Notes: generated by a model from the sequence alone, not told the origin. Counted from the first letter of the stretch, positions 29,202-38,015 are shown. The stretch is DNA of 64,000 nucleotides from an uncultured Caulobacterales bacterium (GCA_937929915.1 CALFUN010000007.1:186001-250000); one strand, 5' to 3'. Translations and numbers: made by a program.

Positions 29202-29480
29202 TTATTTTGCTTTGGCTTCGACGGAAAAGGCGTGAATTTGCGCCACTTCTTCGCTCACAGCCTCCATAACCGCCCTATGCTTGGCCAAAGTCCCCATACC
29301 TTCAAAAACCGTACTGACAATAATCACATGAATATGGCTCTCCGCCGAACCGCCATCCGCCGCATGTTCGGCCGCACCGCGGTGATGAGCATGCTTATGA
29401 CTCTCATCAATCACCTCTAACTGCGATGGATTGAAGCTTTCTTCAAGTTTTTGCTTGATTGCTGAGGTGATAATGCCCAT
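29202..29480 (-). CDS. BolA-family protein
   Basis: A 92-residue BolA-like protein. The core is SQLEVIDESHKHAHHRG, then ESHIHVIIVSTVFEGMGTLA, with the conserved helix-turn RHRAVMEAV-like segment written here as KHRAVMEAVSEEVAQIHAF. BolA proteins pair with monothiol glutaredoxins in iron-sulfur trafficking or regulate morphology genes. A His-rich loop (HKHAHHRG) could join in cluster binding. It is tail-to-tail with the CNNM gene and divergent from the J-domain gene. Confidence 0.9.
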   Translation of the reverse strand: MGIITSAIKQKLEESFNPSQLEVIDESHKHAHHRGAAEHAADGGSAESHIHVIIVSTVFEGMGTLAKHRAVMEAVSEEVAQIHAFSVEAKAK

Positions 29481-29522
29481 TTTACGCAGTCCTTAATAGA
29501 ATCCCATTAAAAGAGGCATAAC

Positions 29523-30140
29523 GTGGCAGGCGACGAATACAAACCCAAAGGCATAGATATTCGTATCGCAAGAACGAAGAAAAAGAAAAAACCCAGCGAG
29601 GAGCCTTGCGATTGGGAGGGCTGCGTGGCTATGGGCGGGTGCAAAGCCCCTAAAGGCCCAGACAGGCTGCGTGAATATTATAATTTTTGTACCTCACATG
29701 CGCGCGAATATAACAAGAATTGGAATTTCTTCTCTGGCATGACAGACCAAGATATTGCCGAATGGCAAGTCGGCGCACGTCATGGCCACCGCCCAACTTG
29801 GGATGTGCGTAAAAATACGGGCGAACGCGCGGCAGCGCAAAAGAAACGCAAAGCTGGCGCAACGGCTGCAACGGCTGAAGGCTATAATATCTTCGGAGAA
29901 GGCAAAATTGCCGACCAAGCCGAAAGCCCGCGCCGTCGCAGCTTTTCTGCTATGCAGCTAAAAGCTCTCAATGATCTGGGCCTTGATGACACAGCCACAA
30001 AAGAGCAAGTCAGCAAGCGTTATAAGCAACTGGTCAAGCAGCTTCATCCCGATGCCAATCAAGGTGACCGCACAACGGAAGAGAGTTTCCAGCGCGTTGT
30101 CAAAGCCCATAGAACTCTAAAATCCACAGGACTGGCTTAA
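29523..30140 (+). CDS. J-domain protein with an N-terminal Cys-rich region
   Basis: A 205-residue protein with a GTG start at 29523 after an AGAGG. The C-terminal 60 residues form a J domain (DDTATKEQVSKRYKQLVKQL, then HPDANQGD) with the HPD tripeptide that stimulates DnaK. The N-terminal part holds CDWEGCVAMGGCKAPKG and YYNFCTSHAREYNKNW, a possible zinc site. It lacks the Gly/Phe and zinc-finger regions of DnaJ itself. The gene lies immediately upstream of cobS, an order I recall from many alphaproteobacteria. Confidence 0.88.
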   Translation: MAGDEYKPKGIDIRIARTKKKKKPSEEPCDWEGCVAMGGCKAPKGPDRLREYYNFCTSHAREYNKNWNFFSGMTDQDIAEWQVGARHGHRPTWDVRKNTGERAAAQKKRKAGATAATAEGYNIFGEGKIADQAESPRRRSFSAMQLKALNDLGLDDTATKEQVSKRYKQLVKQLHPDANQGDRTTEESFQRVVKAHRTLKSTGLA

Positions 30141-30222
30141 CTGAACCTATAAAACCGGCTTGCATAAAGTCCAATTATCAGCACAAAGACATCCATACAG
30201 ACACGTAAATAAAGATACGCCA

Positions 30223-31209
30223 ATGACAGATACTGCCTTCCCGATCATCGCGCCCGATATATCCGTAAATGCGCGAGAGACATTCAATGTTGACTTCGAC
30301 ATGGACATTCCGGCCTTTTCTAAAATTAGCGAACATGTCCCGCCTATAGATGACGCTTATATTTTTGATGATCGCACAACTCAGGCAATTTGCGCAGGCT
30401 TTGCGTATGATCGCCGCGTGATGGTGCAAGGCTATCATGGGACAGGGAAATCTACACATATAGAACAAGTCGCAGCACGGCTAAACTGGCCAATGGTACG
30501 GGTAAATTTGGATAGTCATGTTTCGCGTATTGATTTGGTCGGTAAGGATGCGATTGTCCTTAAAGATGGTAAACAAATCACAGAATTTCGCGAAGGGTTG
30601 CTACCTTGGGCGCTGCAAAACCCTGTCGCGCTCGTCTTTGATGAATATGATGCAGGCCGTCCCGATGTAATGTTCGTGATTCAGCGTGTGCTAGAGGCGC
30701 AAGGCCGCTTGACCTTGCTTGACCAAAACCGCGTCATAACACCGAATCCAGCCTTCCGTCTTTTTGCAACAACCAACACTGTCGGTCTTGGCGACACATC
30801 AGGGCTTTATCATGGCACGCAGCAAATTAACCAAGGTCAGATGGATCGTTGGAGTATTGTCTGCCAGCTAAATTACCTGACCCATGCCGAAGAAGAAGCC
30901 ATAGTCCTAGCCAAATCTCCGAGTTATAATACAGCGGAAGGCAAAGACTTGCTCGCTAGTATGGTGCGCGTAGCTGATATGACACGACAAAGCTTTATCG
31001 CAGGTGATATTTCAACAGTGATGTCCCCGCGAACCGTTATGAATTGGGCCGAAAATGCGCGCATTTTTGGCGGCGACATCGCGCAAGCCTTCCGCCTAAC
31101 ATTCTTAAATAAATGCGACGAACTAGAACGGCCAATTATTGCCGAATTTTATCAACGCGCCTTTGGGAAAGACCTTGCCGAGTCCGCCGCAGCAACGATG
31201 GTGGCTTAA
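30223..31209 (+). CDS. cobS: Cobaltochelatase AAA+ subunit CobS
   Basis: The start is moved to 30223 ([20 protein letters not shown]), where the family begins. The 328-residue AAA+ ATPase has Walker [14 protein letters not shown], Walker [16 protein letters not shown] and sensor [13 protein letters not shown]. With CobT it forms the ATP-driven ring that powers CobN in cobalt insertion into hydrogenobyrinate diamide. No cobN or other cobalamin gene lies in the window, and cobST often stands apart from them, so another chelatase or chaperone role is possible. Confidence 0.93.
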   Translation: MTDTAFPIIAPDISVNARETFNVDFDMDIPAFSKISEHVPPIDDAYIFDDRTTQAICAGFAYDRRVMVQGYHGTGKSTHIEQVAARLNWPMVRVNLDSHVSRIDLVGKDAIVLKDGKQITEFREGLLPWALQNPVALVFDEYDAGRPDVMFVIQRVLEAQGRLTLLDQNRVITPNPAFRLFATTNTVGLGDTSGLYHGTQQINQGQMDRWSIVCQLNYLTHAEEEAIVLAKSPSYNTAEGKDLLASMVRVADMTRQSFIAGDISTVMSPRTVMNWAENARIFGGDIAQAFRLTFLNKCDELERPIIAEFYQRAFGKDLAESAAATMVA

Positions 31210-31257
31210 TAGTAATAGCCTTATCATGCTCCAGATGGAAGGCTTGCATCCGCGCCG

Positions 31258-33099
31258 ATGAACGCTAGAACACAAGATATGAGCCAGACCCCTCTTGATA
31301 ATTTCAAACGCTCGCTTGGCGCGGCGACCAAAGCCATCGCCAGTGCGCCTGAGTTGGAAGTGAGTTTTGGCGGCGATGTTGCAGGCGCGGTACGCGACCA
31401 GATTATGCTGCCGAGCTTGCCGCCCAAACCTAAGCCCGAGATCATTGCCAAGGCTCGCGGGCAAGCCGATGCGCTTGCACTTAAAATCGCGCTACATGAT
31501 CCTATTTTGCATAATCAAACCCGTCCAAGTGCCTCACCTGCACGCATGGTATTTGAAGCGATGGAGCAAGCCCGTATTGAAGCGCTCGGTGCGCAGCACC
31601 TCTCCGGGCTTAGCGATAACCTTATGGCCGCATTAGACGCGCGCGCAACGAAACGCGGCTTTTATAAAACTGACATCGCCAAAGATGATACTAGCTTTGC
31701 AGAGGCTGTCGGGCTTTATGCTCGCGAAGTTTTAACAGGGCGCAAATTACCCGCCTCAACAGACGGAATAATGGGCGCATGGCGTATGGAAATAGACGCT
31801 AAAGCGGCGACGCGTATGAACGCGCTTAAAAATTTACTCTCCGACCAGAAAGCTTATGGCCAAAGCGTACAGCAGCTTATTCAAGAATTTGAACTGGGCC
31901 AAGACCTTGCCGACCCAGAAGAGGACGACAACTCCGATGACGAAACATCCGATAATGAAAACAAACCAGATGACAGTCCGCAAGATCAAGATGACGATCA
32001 GCAACAAGGCCAAACCGAAGTCTCTGATGCGGACGCGCTAGATGATGATAACGCGGAGCCGCAAGACATGGTGGATGCCGAAAATATTGACGGCGAAGGC
32101 GATGATAATGACCAATCACCAACCCCCGATGGTATGCGCCCGCAACCGACCAATATGCCAGACCCCTACACGGTCTATACATCCAGCCATGACGAAATCA
32201 TCAAAGCCGAGGAGCTTTGCGATATAGAAGAGCTTGACCGTCTGCGCGGATATTTGGACGGGCATATGGCGGGGCTTTCTGGGGCGATTTCGCGGCTCGC
32301 CAATCGCCTACAGCGCCGATTACTCGCCCAACAACAACGGAGCTGGACTTTTGATCTTGAAGAAGGGATGCTCGATACGGCACGCCTAACGCGGGTCATT
32401 ATTGACCCTATGTCTGCGCTAACATTTAAAGAAGAAAAAGAAACCGATTTTCGCGATACGGTCGTGACTATCTTAATTGACAATTCAGGCTCTATGCGCG
32501 GGCGGCCCATTATGGTTGCCGCAGTTTGCGCCGATATTATGGCTCGCACATTAGAGCGCTGCGGGGTGAAAGCTGAAATTCTTGGCTTTACGACACGAGC
32601 TTGGAAGGGGGGTAAATCTTTCCAAGACTGGATGGCCGCGGGTAAACCCACCGCGCCGGGGCGCTTAAATGATTTACGCCATATCATCTATAAAGGCGCG
32701 GATATGCCGTGGCGGCGCGCCAAGCGCAATCTTGGCCTGATGATGCGCGAAGGGCTGCTCAAGGAAAACATTGACGGCGAAGCACTGGAATGGGCGTTTC
32801 GGCGACTATCTTCGCGGCCTGAACAAAGACGGATTTTAATGGTGATTTCCGATGGCGCGCCCGTGGATGACGCCACGCAAAGCCAAAATAAAACGGGGCT
32901 TTTGGAAAATCATTTGCGCATGGTGATTGATAAAATCGAAAACCGCAGCGAGGTTGAACTCGTCGCCATTGGCATCGGCCATGATGTCACACGCTGGTAT
33001 CGGCGCGCCGTTACAATTATGGATGTCGAACAACTCGGCGGGGTGATGACAGAAAAGCTAGCAGAATTATTTGATGATAGGCCGAGAGCGGGGCGGTGA
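31258..33099 (+). CDS. cobT: Cobaltochelatase subunit CobT (VWA domain)
   Basis: A 613-residue protein. After an N-terminal domain, residues about 220-290 are extremely acidic ([19 protein letters not shown] and following), and a von Willebrand A domain closes the protein. Its MIDAS begins [17 protein letters not shown] (DxSxS) and continues [17 protein letters not shown]. It partners with CobS, 48 bases upstream. An alternative start is the ATG at 31279 ([14 protein letters not shown]). No metal-specific context is present, so the physiological substrate remains open. Confidence 0.92.
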   Translation: MNARTQDMSQTPLDNFKRSLGAATKAIASAPELEVSFGGDVAGAVRDQIMLPSLPPKPKPEIIAKARGQADALALKIALHDPILHNQTRPSASPARMVFEAMEQARIEALGAQHLSGLSDNLMAALDARATKRGFYKTDIAKDDTSFAEAVGLYAREVLTGRKLPASTDGIMGAWRMEIDAKAATRMNALKNLLSDQKAYGQSVQQLIQEFELGQDLADPEEDDNSDDETSDNENKPDDSPQDQDDDQQQGQTEVSDADALDDDNAEPQDMVDAENIDGEGDDNDQSPTPDGMRPQPTNMPDPYTVYTSSHDEIIKAEELCDIEELDRLRGYLDGHMAGLSGAISRLANRLQRRLLAQQQRSWTFDLEEGMLDTARLTRVIIDPMSALTFKEEKETDFRDTVVTILIDNSGSMRGRPIMVAAVCADIMARTLERCGVKAEILGFTTRAWKGGKSFQDWMAAGKPTAPGRLNDLRHIIYKGADMPWRRAKRNLGLMMREGLLKENIDGEALEWAFRRLSSRPEQRRILMVISDGAPVDDATQSQNKTGLLENHLRMVIDKIENRSEVELVAIGIGHDVTRWYRRAVTIMDVEQLGGVMTEKLAELFDDRPRAGR

Positions 33100-33128
33100 T
33101 GACATAATGTAAAACTGTGCGACATTTC

Positions 33129-33152
33129 AATTTGTGCGAAATCGCACAAATT
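33129..33152. promoter_or_regulatory. Perfect 10-bp-arm palindrome, operator candidate
   Basis: AATTTGTGCG-AAAT-CGCACAAATT is an exact inverted repeat, located 30 bases after cobT and about 50 bases before the next start codon. No T-run follows, so it is not a typical terminator. A possible -35 (TTGATA, 33158) lies just downstream with AATATG 17 bases further on. The arrangement suggests an operator for the following gene, or a cobT 3' hairpin. Confidence 0.5.
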
Positions 33153-33204
33153 AGCACTTGATATATTTTTATATTTCTGCAATATGATCTCAAGGAGAAG
33201 AATC

Positions 33205-33768
33205 ATGTTAGATTATTCAAGTGAGTCTTTATTGCAATTTCTAGATTACGCGGCTGAAAAAGGGTTAATGAACCGTCACACAGCTAGAACAAAAAAAGTA
33301 GCTGTATCTTCAATTTTTGAGATTTTAGATGACAATGAATTATCAGACATTAGAAATCTTGATGTCAACGATGTAATACAGAGATTCGCACATCTGGAAG
33401 GTGAAAAGTTTACACCTAAAAGCTTAAAAGATTACAAATCACGATTAAATAGTTCAGTTAGAGACTTCATTCGTTATAGAGACAATCCTCTTGCATACAG
33501 CGCCGCAAAACCGAAAATTAATAAATTAAAAAGCACGAATAATAAAAAGTTAAAAGTCCCTCCAAATATAAAACGAAAATTGGGTAAAAACAAAACCTCT
33601 TCAACTGAGAGTGTAACAACTAACAACAATACTTTCGAAAGCCCTATTTTTCCTATCCCTATTAGGAACGGTGAAATTGTTCGGATAGCAGGACTGCCTC
33701 ATGACTTAACTGAAGCTGAAGCAAAGCGTATTACCGCGGTCATAACAGCACTTGCTATATCAGATTAG
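33205..33768 (+). CDS. Orphan protein with an integrase-N-terminus-like domain
   Basis: The start is put at 33205 (MLDYSSESLLQFLDYAAEKG) because AAGGAG lies 7 bases upstream. Of the 187 residues, the first 100 resemble the SAM-like core-binding domain of tyrosine recombinases (KSLKDYKSRLNSSVRDFIRY), but no catalytic domain follows. A basic, Asn/Lys-rich linker (KPKINKLKSTNNKKLK) leads to a short C-terminal module, FPIPIRNGEIVRIAGLPHDL plus TEAEAKRIT. Codon use is much more AT-rich than in the neighbours, suggesting transfer. It is flanked by a perfect palindrome and a strong terminator and stands alone. The function is unknown; DNA binding is a reasonable inference. Confidence 0.7.
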   Translation: MLDYSSESLLQFLDYAAEKGLMNRHTARTKKVAVSSIFEILDDNELSDIRNLDVNDVIQRFAHLEGEKFTPKSLKDYKSRLNSSVRDFIRYRDNPLAYSAAKPKINKLKSTNNKKLKVPPNIKRKLGKNKTSSTESVTTNNNTFESPIFPIPIRNGEIVRIAGLPHDLTEAEAKRITAVITALAISD

Positions 33769-33777
33769 AATTTGAGA

Positions 33778-33877
33778 GGCAGCCCCTTCCACAAGGGCTG
33801 CCGTGTCCTGATTAGACATCTCGAATATGGCACTTGTCGGTTTGGTTTCCAACCCCAAATCGACAAGTGTCTTTTTT
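33778..33877 (+). terminator. Two strong hairpins, the second a rho-independent terminator
   Basis: GGCAGCCC/GGGCTGCC (33778-33802) is an 8-bp GC-rich hairpin with a 9-base loop. Further on, CACTTGTCGGTTTGG pairs with CCAAATCGACAAGTG (about 33831-33869, a 15-bp stem with one G-T pair, extendable outwards), followed by TTTTTTATTTT. The second is one of the strongest terminators in the window. Between them TGTC/GACA could make a third small hairpin. The stretch could also be the 3' end of a small RNA. Confidence 0.85.
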
Positions 33878-33919
33878 ATTTTATATTGCAATATTTATAA
33901 TCCTCCATAAACACCTCCT

Positions 33920-35335
33920 ATGACACTCGACCCCAAAGACTGGCCTGCCTTCCGTAAAGCCGCTCATGATATGCTTGATATGGCTATGGATAAGCTGGAG
34001 CATGCCAAGGATGGGCGCACATGGACGCCGGTGCCAGAGGATTTAAAAACCAAAATCAACACGCCATTTCCAACCTCTGGGATAGATTACCAAGACATAT
34101 CCGAACAGCTCACGAACATTATGCCTTATGGCCCCGGCAATACACATCCGCGCTTTTTTGGCTGGGTTAACGGGGCGGGTTCACCGTCTAACCTATTGGC
34201 GGAAATCGCGGGCGGAGCGATGAATGTCAATGCGGGCGGGCGTAATCACATTGCCCCTGTGATAGAAAAACAAGTCATTGCTTGGGCCGCGCAAATTATG
34301 GGCATGCCCGAGGATAGCTCTGGCCTTATCGTTACCGGTACATCTATGGCAACAATCATCGCGCTTAAAGCTGCGCGAGATTATTATTTGAAACAACATG
34401 AAACAGCACAATCCGATATGTGTTTGATCGGCTATACAAGCGAGCAAGCCCATAGCTGTATCGGGCGGGCCTTTGATATGCTCGGTATATGTAAGAATAA
34501 TTTGCGCAAAATTGCCTGCAATGATGCGTTTGAAATGGATATAGATGCGCTCAAAGCCGCAATCGCCAAAGACCGCGCAGACGGGAATATGCCTTTTGCT
34601 ATCATCGGCACGGCGGGGGCTGTCAATATGGGGGCTATAGATGATTTGGACGCACTGGCGGATATATGCGCCGCGCAGGACTTATGGTTTCATGTTGACG
34701 GCGCGTTTGGCGCAGCAGCCATATTGGCCCCGCAAGCTAAAGCGCGCCTGCAAGCTTTAGCCCGCGTAGATAGCCTGGCTTTTGATTTTCATAAATGGTG
34801 GCAAGTTAATTATGATGCGGGCTGCGTGCTTATCCGCGATCCGCTTATTCATCGTCAAGCCTTTGCAAGACGGCCAGAATATCTACGCGGCGGAGAGCGC
34901 GGCTTATGGGGCGGGGATTTTTGGGCGGTTGATTACGGGCCAGAATTATCGCGCGGGTTTCGCGCCTTGAAAGTCTGGACGCATTTAAAAACGCACGGCA
35001 TTAACGCCATTGCCGATGTCATAGAGCGCAATATTCATCAAGCGCAATATTTAGAAGTGCGCGTGAAAACTGAAACCAAGCTAGAGATGCTCGCCCCTGT
35101 CCCGCTCAATATTTGTTGTTTTCGGTATAATTTCAAAACAGATAATGACGCGAAAAATACGGAGCTTGTCATCCGCCTTCAAGAAAGCGGCATAGCGGCG
35201 CCGTCAACCACTACCATTCATGGCCAAACCGCTATTCGTGTGAATATAACCAATCACCGCACAAGAGAGTCAGATTTAGACCTCTTAATCGATACCATAT
35301 TAGAGATTGGCGGCTCATTAGAGACGGTAATTTAA
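33920..35335 (+). CDS. PLP-dependent decarboxylase (aromatic-L-amino-acid/group II family)
   Basis: A 471-residue fold-type I PLP enzyme. The cofactor lysine lies in LAFDFHKWWQVNYDAG (HKW motif), preceded by the carboxylate pair in WFHVDGAFGAAAILAP. The N-terminal part has GNTHPRFFGWVNGAGSPSNL, the substrate-binding loop of group II decarboxylases. Likely substrates are aromatic amino acids, glutamate or related compounds; the sequence does not decide. It follows the strong terminator of the orphan gene and so has its own promoter within about 40 AT-rich bases. Confidence 0.85.
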   Translation: MTLDPKDWPAFRKAAHDMLDMAMDKLEHAKDGRTWTPVPEDLKTKINTPFPTSGIDYQDISEQLTNIMPYGPGNTHPRFFGWVNGAGSPSNLLAEIAGGAMNVNAGGRNHIAPVIEKQVIAWAAQIMGMPEDSSGLIVTGTSMATIIALKAARDYYLKQHETAQSDMCLIGYTSEQAHSCIGRAFDMLGICKNNLRKIACNDAFEMDIDALKAAIAKDRADGNMPFAIIGTAGAVNMGAIDDLDALADICAAQDLWFHVDGAFGAAAILAPQAKARLQALARVDSLAFDFHKWWQVNYDAGCVLIRDPLIHRQAFARRPEYLRGGERGLWGGDFWAVDYGPELSRGFRALKVWTHLKTHGINAIADVIERNIHQAQYLEVRVKTETKLEMLAPVPLNICCFRYNFKTDNDAKNTELVIRLQESGIAAPSTTTIHGQTAIRVNITNHRTRESDLDLLIDTILEIGGSLETVI

Positions 35336-35425
35336 AAGCTTTACTGCCAAGCCTAATCTAACAAGATATAGTGATTTTACATTTTTCCAAATAATTCTAA
35401 AATCATATGTCAAATGGAGAGTCTT

Positions 35426-36028
35426 ATGCGGAATATATTTTTAGGTCTTACAGCGACAATATTATTAGCGGCTTGCGGTAGCTCCACGCCAGAGACGCTT
35501 GAGCGTAGCGGCGATTGGGATTTGAAAAGTAAGACTTCGCACATTCTTTATACAACAATAAAAAATCAATCTATCGCCGAGAGCAACAGTTTTAATTTAT
35601 TCTCAGGGTCGGTGTCTGAAAACGGACATGTAGAGATCGACATTGCGCTTAATTCTGTTCAAACTAATATTGATACGCGCGATGAGCGGATGAAAAAATT
35701 TGTTTTCAAAACGGTGGATTATCCATCGGCTGTGGTTAAAACATCTCTCTCCATGGACACATTAGCGACTCTGGAAGTAGGCGCGCGACAAATGATTGAG
35801 GCAGAACTTGCCGTGTCTCTTGCGGGCCAGTCTTCAAATTATGACGCGCAATTTATGGTCACCCGTCTTGGCGTTAATGAAGTTTTAGTGGAATCCGCTA
35901 CGCCAATTATGGTTCAAGCCGAAGATTTCAATTTGGGCGCGGGCATAGATAAGCTACAAGAACTCGCCAAGCTACAATCCATCACGCCCGTTGTGCCCGT
36001 TACATTTTCATTGGTCTTTGAGCGCTAA
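35426..36028 (+). CDS. YceI-like lipoprotein
   Basis: The start is at 35426 (MRNIFLGLTATILLAACGSS), with GGAGAG upstream, giving a clean lipobox (LLAACGSS). The 200-residue product has a YceI-like beta-rich domain: GDWDLKSKTSHILYTTIKNQ, FNLFSGSVSENGHVEIDI and FVFKTVDYPSAVVKTSL are recognisable strands, and it ends PVVPVTFSLVFER. YceI-fold proteins bind polyisoprenoid-like lipids in the periplasm. It is convergent with bfr, 3 bases between the stops. Confidence 0.75.
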   Translation: MRNIFLGLTATILLAACGSSTPETLERSGDWDLKSKTSHILYTTIKNQSIAESNSFNLFSGSVSENGHVEIDIALNSVQTNIDTRDERMKKFVFKTVDYPSAVVKTSLSMDTLATLEVGARQMIEAELAVSLAGQSSNYDAQFMVTRLGVNEVLVESATPIMVQAEDFNLGAGIDKLQELAKLQSITPVVPVTFSLVFER

Positions 36029-36031
36029 AAT

Positions 36032-36514
36032 CTAACCTTCCGAGACAGCTGCGCTTTGCAACTGAATATAGTTTTGGATACCCATTTGCTTAATCAAATC
36101 AAACTGGGTTTCCAAATAATCTACATGCTCTTCCTCATCTAATAAAATAGATTGCAGTAAATCACGCGTGCCGTAATCATGGAGCTGCTCACATAAGGTC
36201 ACACCAGCGCGGTACATTGGGACAGCTTCATCTTCAAGCTTCATGTCACATTCAAGAATTTCTTGAACCGTCTCGCCAATATATAATTTCCCTAAATCCT
36301 GTAAATTAGGCAAGCCACCGAGAAACAAAATACGTTCTATGATTTTATCGGCATGCACCATTTCTTCAAGGGACTCATCATATTCTTTTTTGGCAAGCTT
36401 ACTCACGCCCCAATCTTTTAGCATGCGCGAGTGCAGGAAATATTGATTAATCGCTGTTAGCTCGGCCTTAAGTGCATCATTTAGAACTTTGATTACTTTT
36501 TTGTCGCCGCGCAT
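36032..36514 (-). CDS. bfr: Bacterioferritin
   Basis: The start is at 36514 (MRGDKKVIKVLNDALKAELT), preceded by GGAGAG. The 160-residue protein keeps the ferroxidase ligands: Glu in KAELTAINQYFLHSRM, Glu and His in SLEEMVHADKII and in LDEEEHVDYLETQ. The heme-binding Met is present in EEMVHAD, so it is a heme-containing bacterioferritin. It oxidises and stores iron. bfd lies about 215 bases upstream on the same strand; that gap contains TGCAAAT/TGGCAAATGA-like elements that could be metal-regulator sites. Confidence 0.95.
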   Translation of the reverse strand: MRGDKKVIKVLNDALKAELTAINQYFLHSRMLKDWGVSKLAKKEYDESLEEMVHADKIIERILFLGGLPNLQDLGKLYIGETVQEILECDMKLEDEAVPMYRAGVTLCEQLHDYGTRDLLQSILLDEEEHVDYLETQFDLIKQMGIQNYIQLQSAAVSEG

Positions 36515-36729
36515 AGGTCTCTCCATGGATTTAAAATTATGATGTTTAAGGTTTTGATGTCTTGTTAGACTGTCCTAAATGCTGAAAATAGCCTTGCAAA
36601 GCCTTATCTATGCACCTGCAAATGAGTTGCGCATATTTCTTGGCAAATGAAAATCACTCGCACAGAAATCGAGTCAATATTAGAAATATATGTAGAAATA
36701 AGACTGAGTTGCCGTTTGCGCGCTAAGGT

Positions 36730-36921
36730 TTATTCTGCGGCAACAGCCATTTCATTGTCTCGGTACCAAGCCTTAAGCCGCGCATTAATGCTCTCACGGC
36801 ACTGCCCGCAGTTAAACTCTGATCCGCACGCATTTTGCACGCATTGCGCCGTTTCCGCGCCATTTGCTGCAGCTCGGTCAATATCTTTTGTATTTATATT
36901 ATTACATATACAATGGATCAT
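36730..36921 (-). CDS. bfd: Bacterioferritin-associated ferredoxin
   Basis: A 63-residue [2Fe-2S] protein. The start is placed at 36921 (MIHCICNNINTKDIDRAA); the track ORF extends upstream without support. The four cluster cysteines are in HCICNNIN and EFNCGQCRESI. Bfd reduces the iron core of bacterioferritin to release iron under iron limitation. A Fur-box-like palindrome lies about 45 bases upstream, in line with iron control. Confidence 0.92.
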   Translation of the reverse strand: MIHCICNNINTKDIDRAAANGAETAQCVQNACGSEFNCGQCRESINARLKAWYRDNEMAVAAE

Positions 36922-36940
36922 ACGCCATATTTGGCATAGT

Positions 36941-36977
36941 TGCGAATGAATGTCAATAACGTTGCAAATCATTCGCA
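36941..36977 (-). promoter_or_regulatory. Fur-box-like operator upstream of bfd
   Basis: TGCAAATCATTCGCA (36963-36977) is an imperfect 15-base palindrome of the form TGC.AAT.ATT.GCA, resembling the 7-1-7 pattern of Fur boxes. A second half, TGCGAATGA (36941-36949), is a perfect inverted match to TCATTCGCA in the first. Position, symmetry and the downstream iron gene support a Fur site. Confidence 0.55.
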
Positions 36978-37036
36978 GAGGCATTTACAACACATATATG
37001 TGTATAGCTTGTTACACGCTATACATCATGCACCTC

Positions 37037-37063
37037 AAAAAAGCACCTTTGCGGCAGGTGCCG
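37037..37063 (-). terminator. Terminator of the SDR gene
   Basis: On the minus strand GCACCT-GCCGCAA-AGGTGC forms a 6-bp stem followed by six T. It lies about 17 bases beyond the SDR stop codon. Confidence 0.7.
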
Positions 37064-37079
37064 CATATAATATGAGTGC

Positions 37080-37865
37080 TTAACGCGGCGGCATCCGCGC
37101 GCCCGCATCCGTTCGGATATATTCAGCATTGATATAGCTATGTTCACACATAAATTCGACAACCTGCGCATATTCGCGTGGCATACCAAAGCGCGTTGGG
37201 AATTGTAAATGCGCCGATAGGTTATCTTTTACCTCTGGCTTCATCTGGTCATAGATCGGGGTTTCATAAAAGCCCGGTAAGATCGTGTTGACCCGAATGC
37301 CTTCACGCGCCAAATCACGCGCCATTGGCAGGGCCATAGCTAAAATTCCGCCTTTAGACGAACTATAAGCCACTTGGCCAATTTGTCCGTCTTGCGCCGC
37401 GACAGAGGCGGTATTGATAATAAGGCCGCGCTCTCCATCAGGGTCCGTTGGGTCAAGAGACATCATCCCTGCCGCAGCTTTAGACGCGCATAAAAACGAT
37501 CCGATTAAATTGACATTGATAATTCGAATATAGGCCGCAGGGTCATGTGCGATAATTTCGCCCGTATCACGTTTACGGCGGGCTGTTTTAATTCCGCCGC
37601 CAATACCAGCACAATTTACCAGAATACGTTCTTGGCCGTTCACTGCGCGTAAGGCCGCAAAACCTGCATCAACACTGTCATTATCAGAGACATTCACCTG
37701 CGCAAAAGCGCCGCCAATCTCTTTTGCCACAGCCTGTCCGCGCTCTGCGTTCATATCAAATATCCCCACTTTAACGCCTTTGGCGGCCAGACCTCTCGCG
37801 GATGCTTCGCCAAGCCCTGATGCGCCGCCTGTGACAATAGCCGTAATATTTGATGAGAGTTGCAT
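37080..37865 (-). CDS. SDR-family oxidoreductase, 3-hydroxyacyl-CoA dehydrogenase-like
   Basis: A 261-residue short-chain dehydrogenase with TGGASGLGEASARGLAAKG (NAD-binding TGxxxGxG) and the catalytic block VAYSSSKGGILAMALPMARD (Tyr and Lys are in YSSSKGG). The C-terminus (NAEYIRTDAGARMPPR) resembles type II 3-hydroxyacyl-CoA dehydrogenases, suggesting fatty or branched-chain acyl-CoA oxidation. The start is taken at 37865 because AGAAGG lies 7 bases upstream; ATG 37871 is possible. It is divergent from a TetR gene that probably controls it. Confidence 0.85.
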   Translation of the reverse strand: MQLSSNITAIVTGGASGLGEASARGLAAKGVKVGIFDMNAERGQAVAKEIGGAFAQVNVSDNDSVDAGFAALRAVNGQERILVNCAGIGGGIKTARRKRDTGEIIAHDPAAYIRIINVNLIGSFLCASKAAAGMMSLDPTDPDGERGLIINTASVAAQDGQIGQVAYSSSKGGILAMALPMARDLAREGIRVNTILPGFYETPIYDQMKPEVKDNLSAHLQFPTRFGMPREYAQVVEFMCEHSYINAEYIRTDAGARMPPR

Positions 37866-37954
37866 AGCCATACCTTCTGTTAAAACGTGTTTGTCACTAA
37901 TCCCTGCACGGTGTTTGGGCAAGATAGATTTATAGATAAGCCGTTAACCTTAAT

Positions 37955-38015
37955 GTGAGCGGCGACTCACATTTGCTTGACAATATACATAAACAATGTA
38001 AGTGAACACTCACTT
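37955..38015. promoter_or_regulatory. Two palindromic operator candidates between SDR and TetR genes
   Basis: GTGAGCGGCGACTCAC (37955-37970) and AAGTGAACACTCACTT (38000-38015) are both inverted repeats sharing GTGA/TCAC ends. They flank TTGACA (37977-37982), a likely -35. The second ends exactly before the TetR ATG. The pattern fits autorepression by the TetR protein and control of the divergent SDR gene. Confidence 0.6.

Noticed and set aside
37977-38015. Upstream TTG start of the TetR ORF
   Set aside because: The TTG is part of the TTGACA promoter hexamer and the intervening codons contain the operator palindrome; ATG 38016 is more likely.
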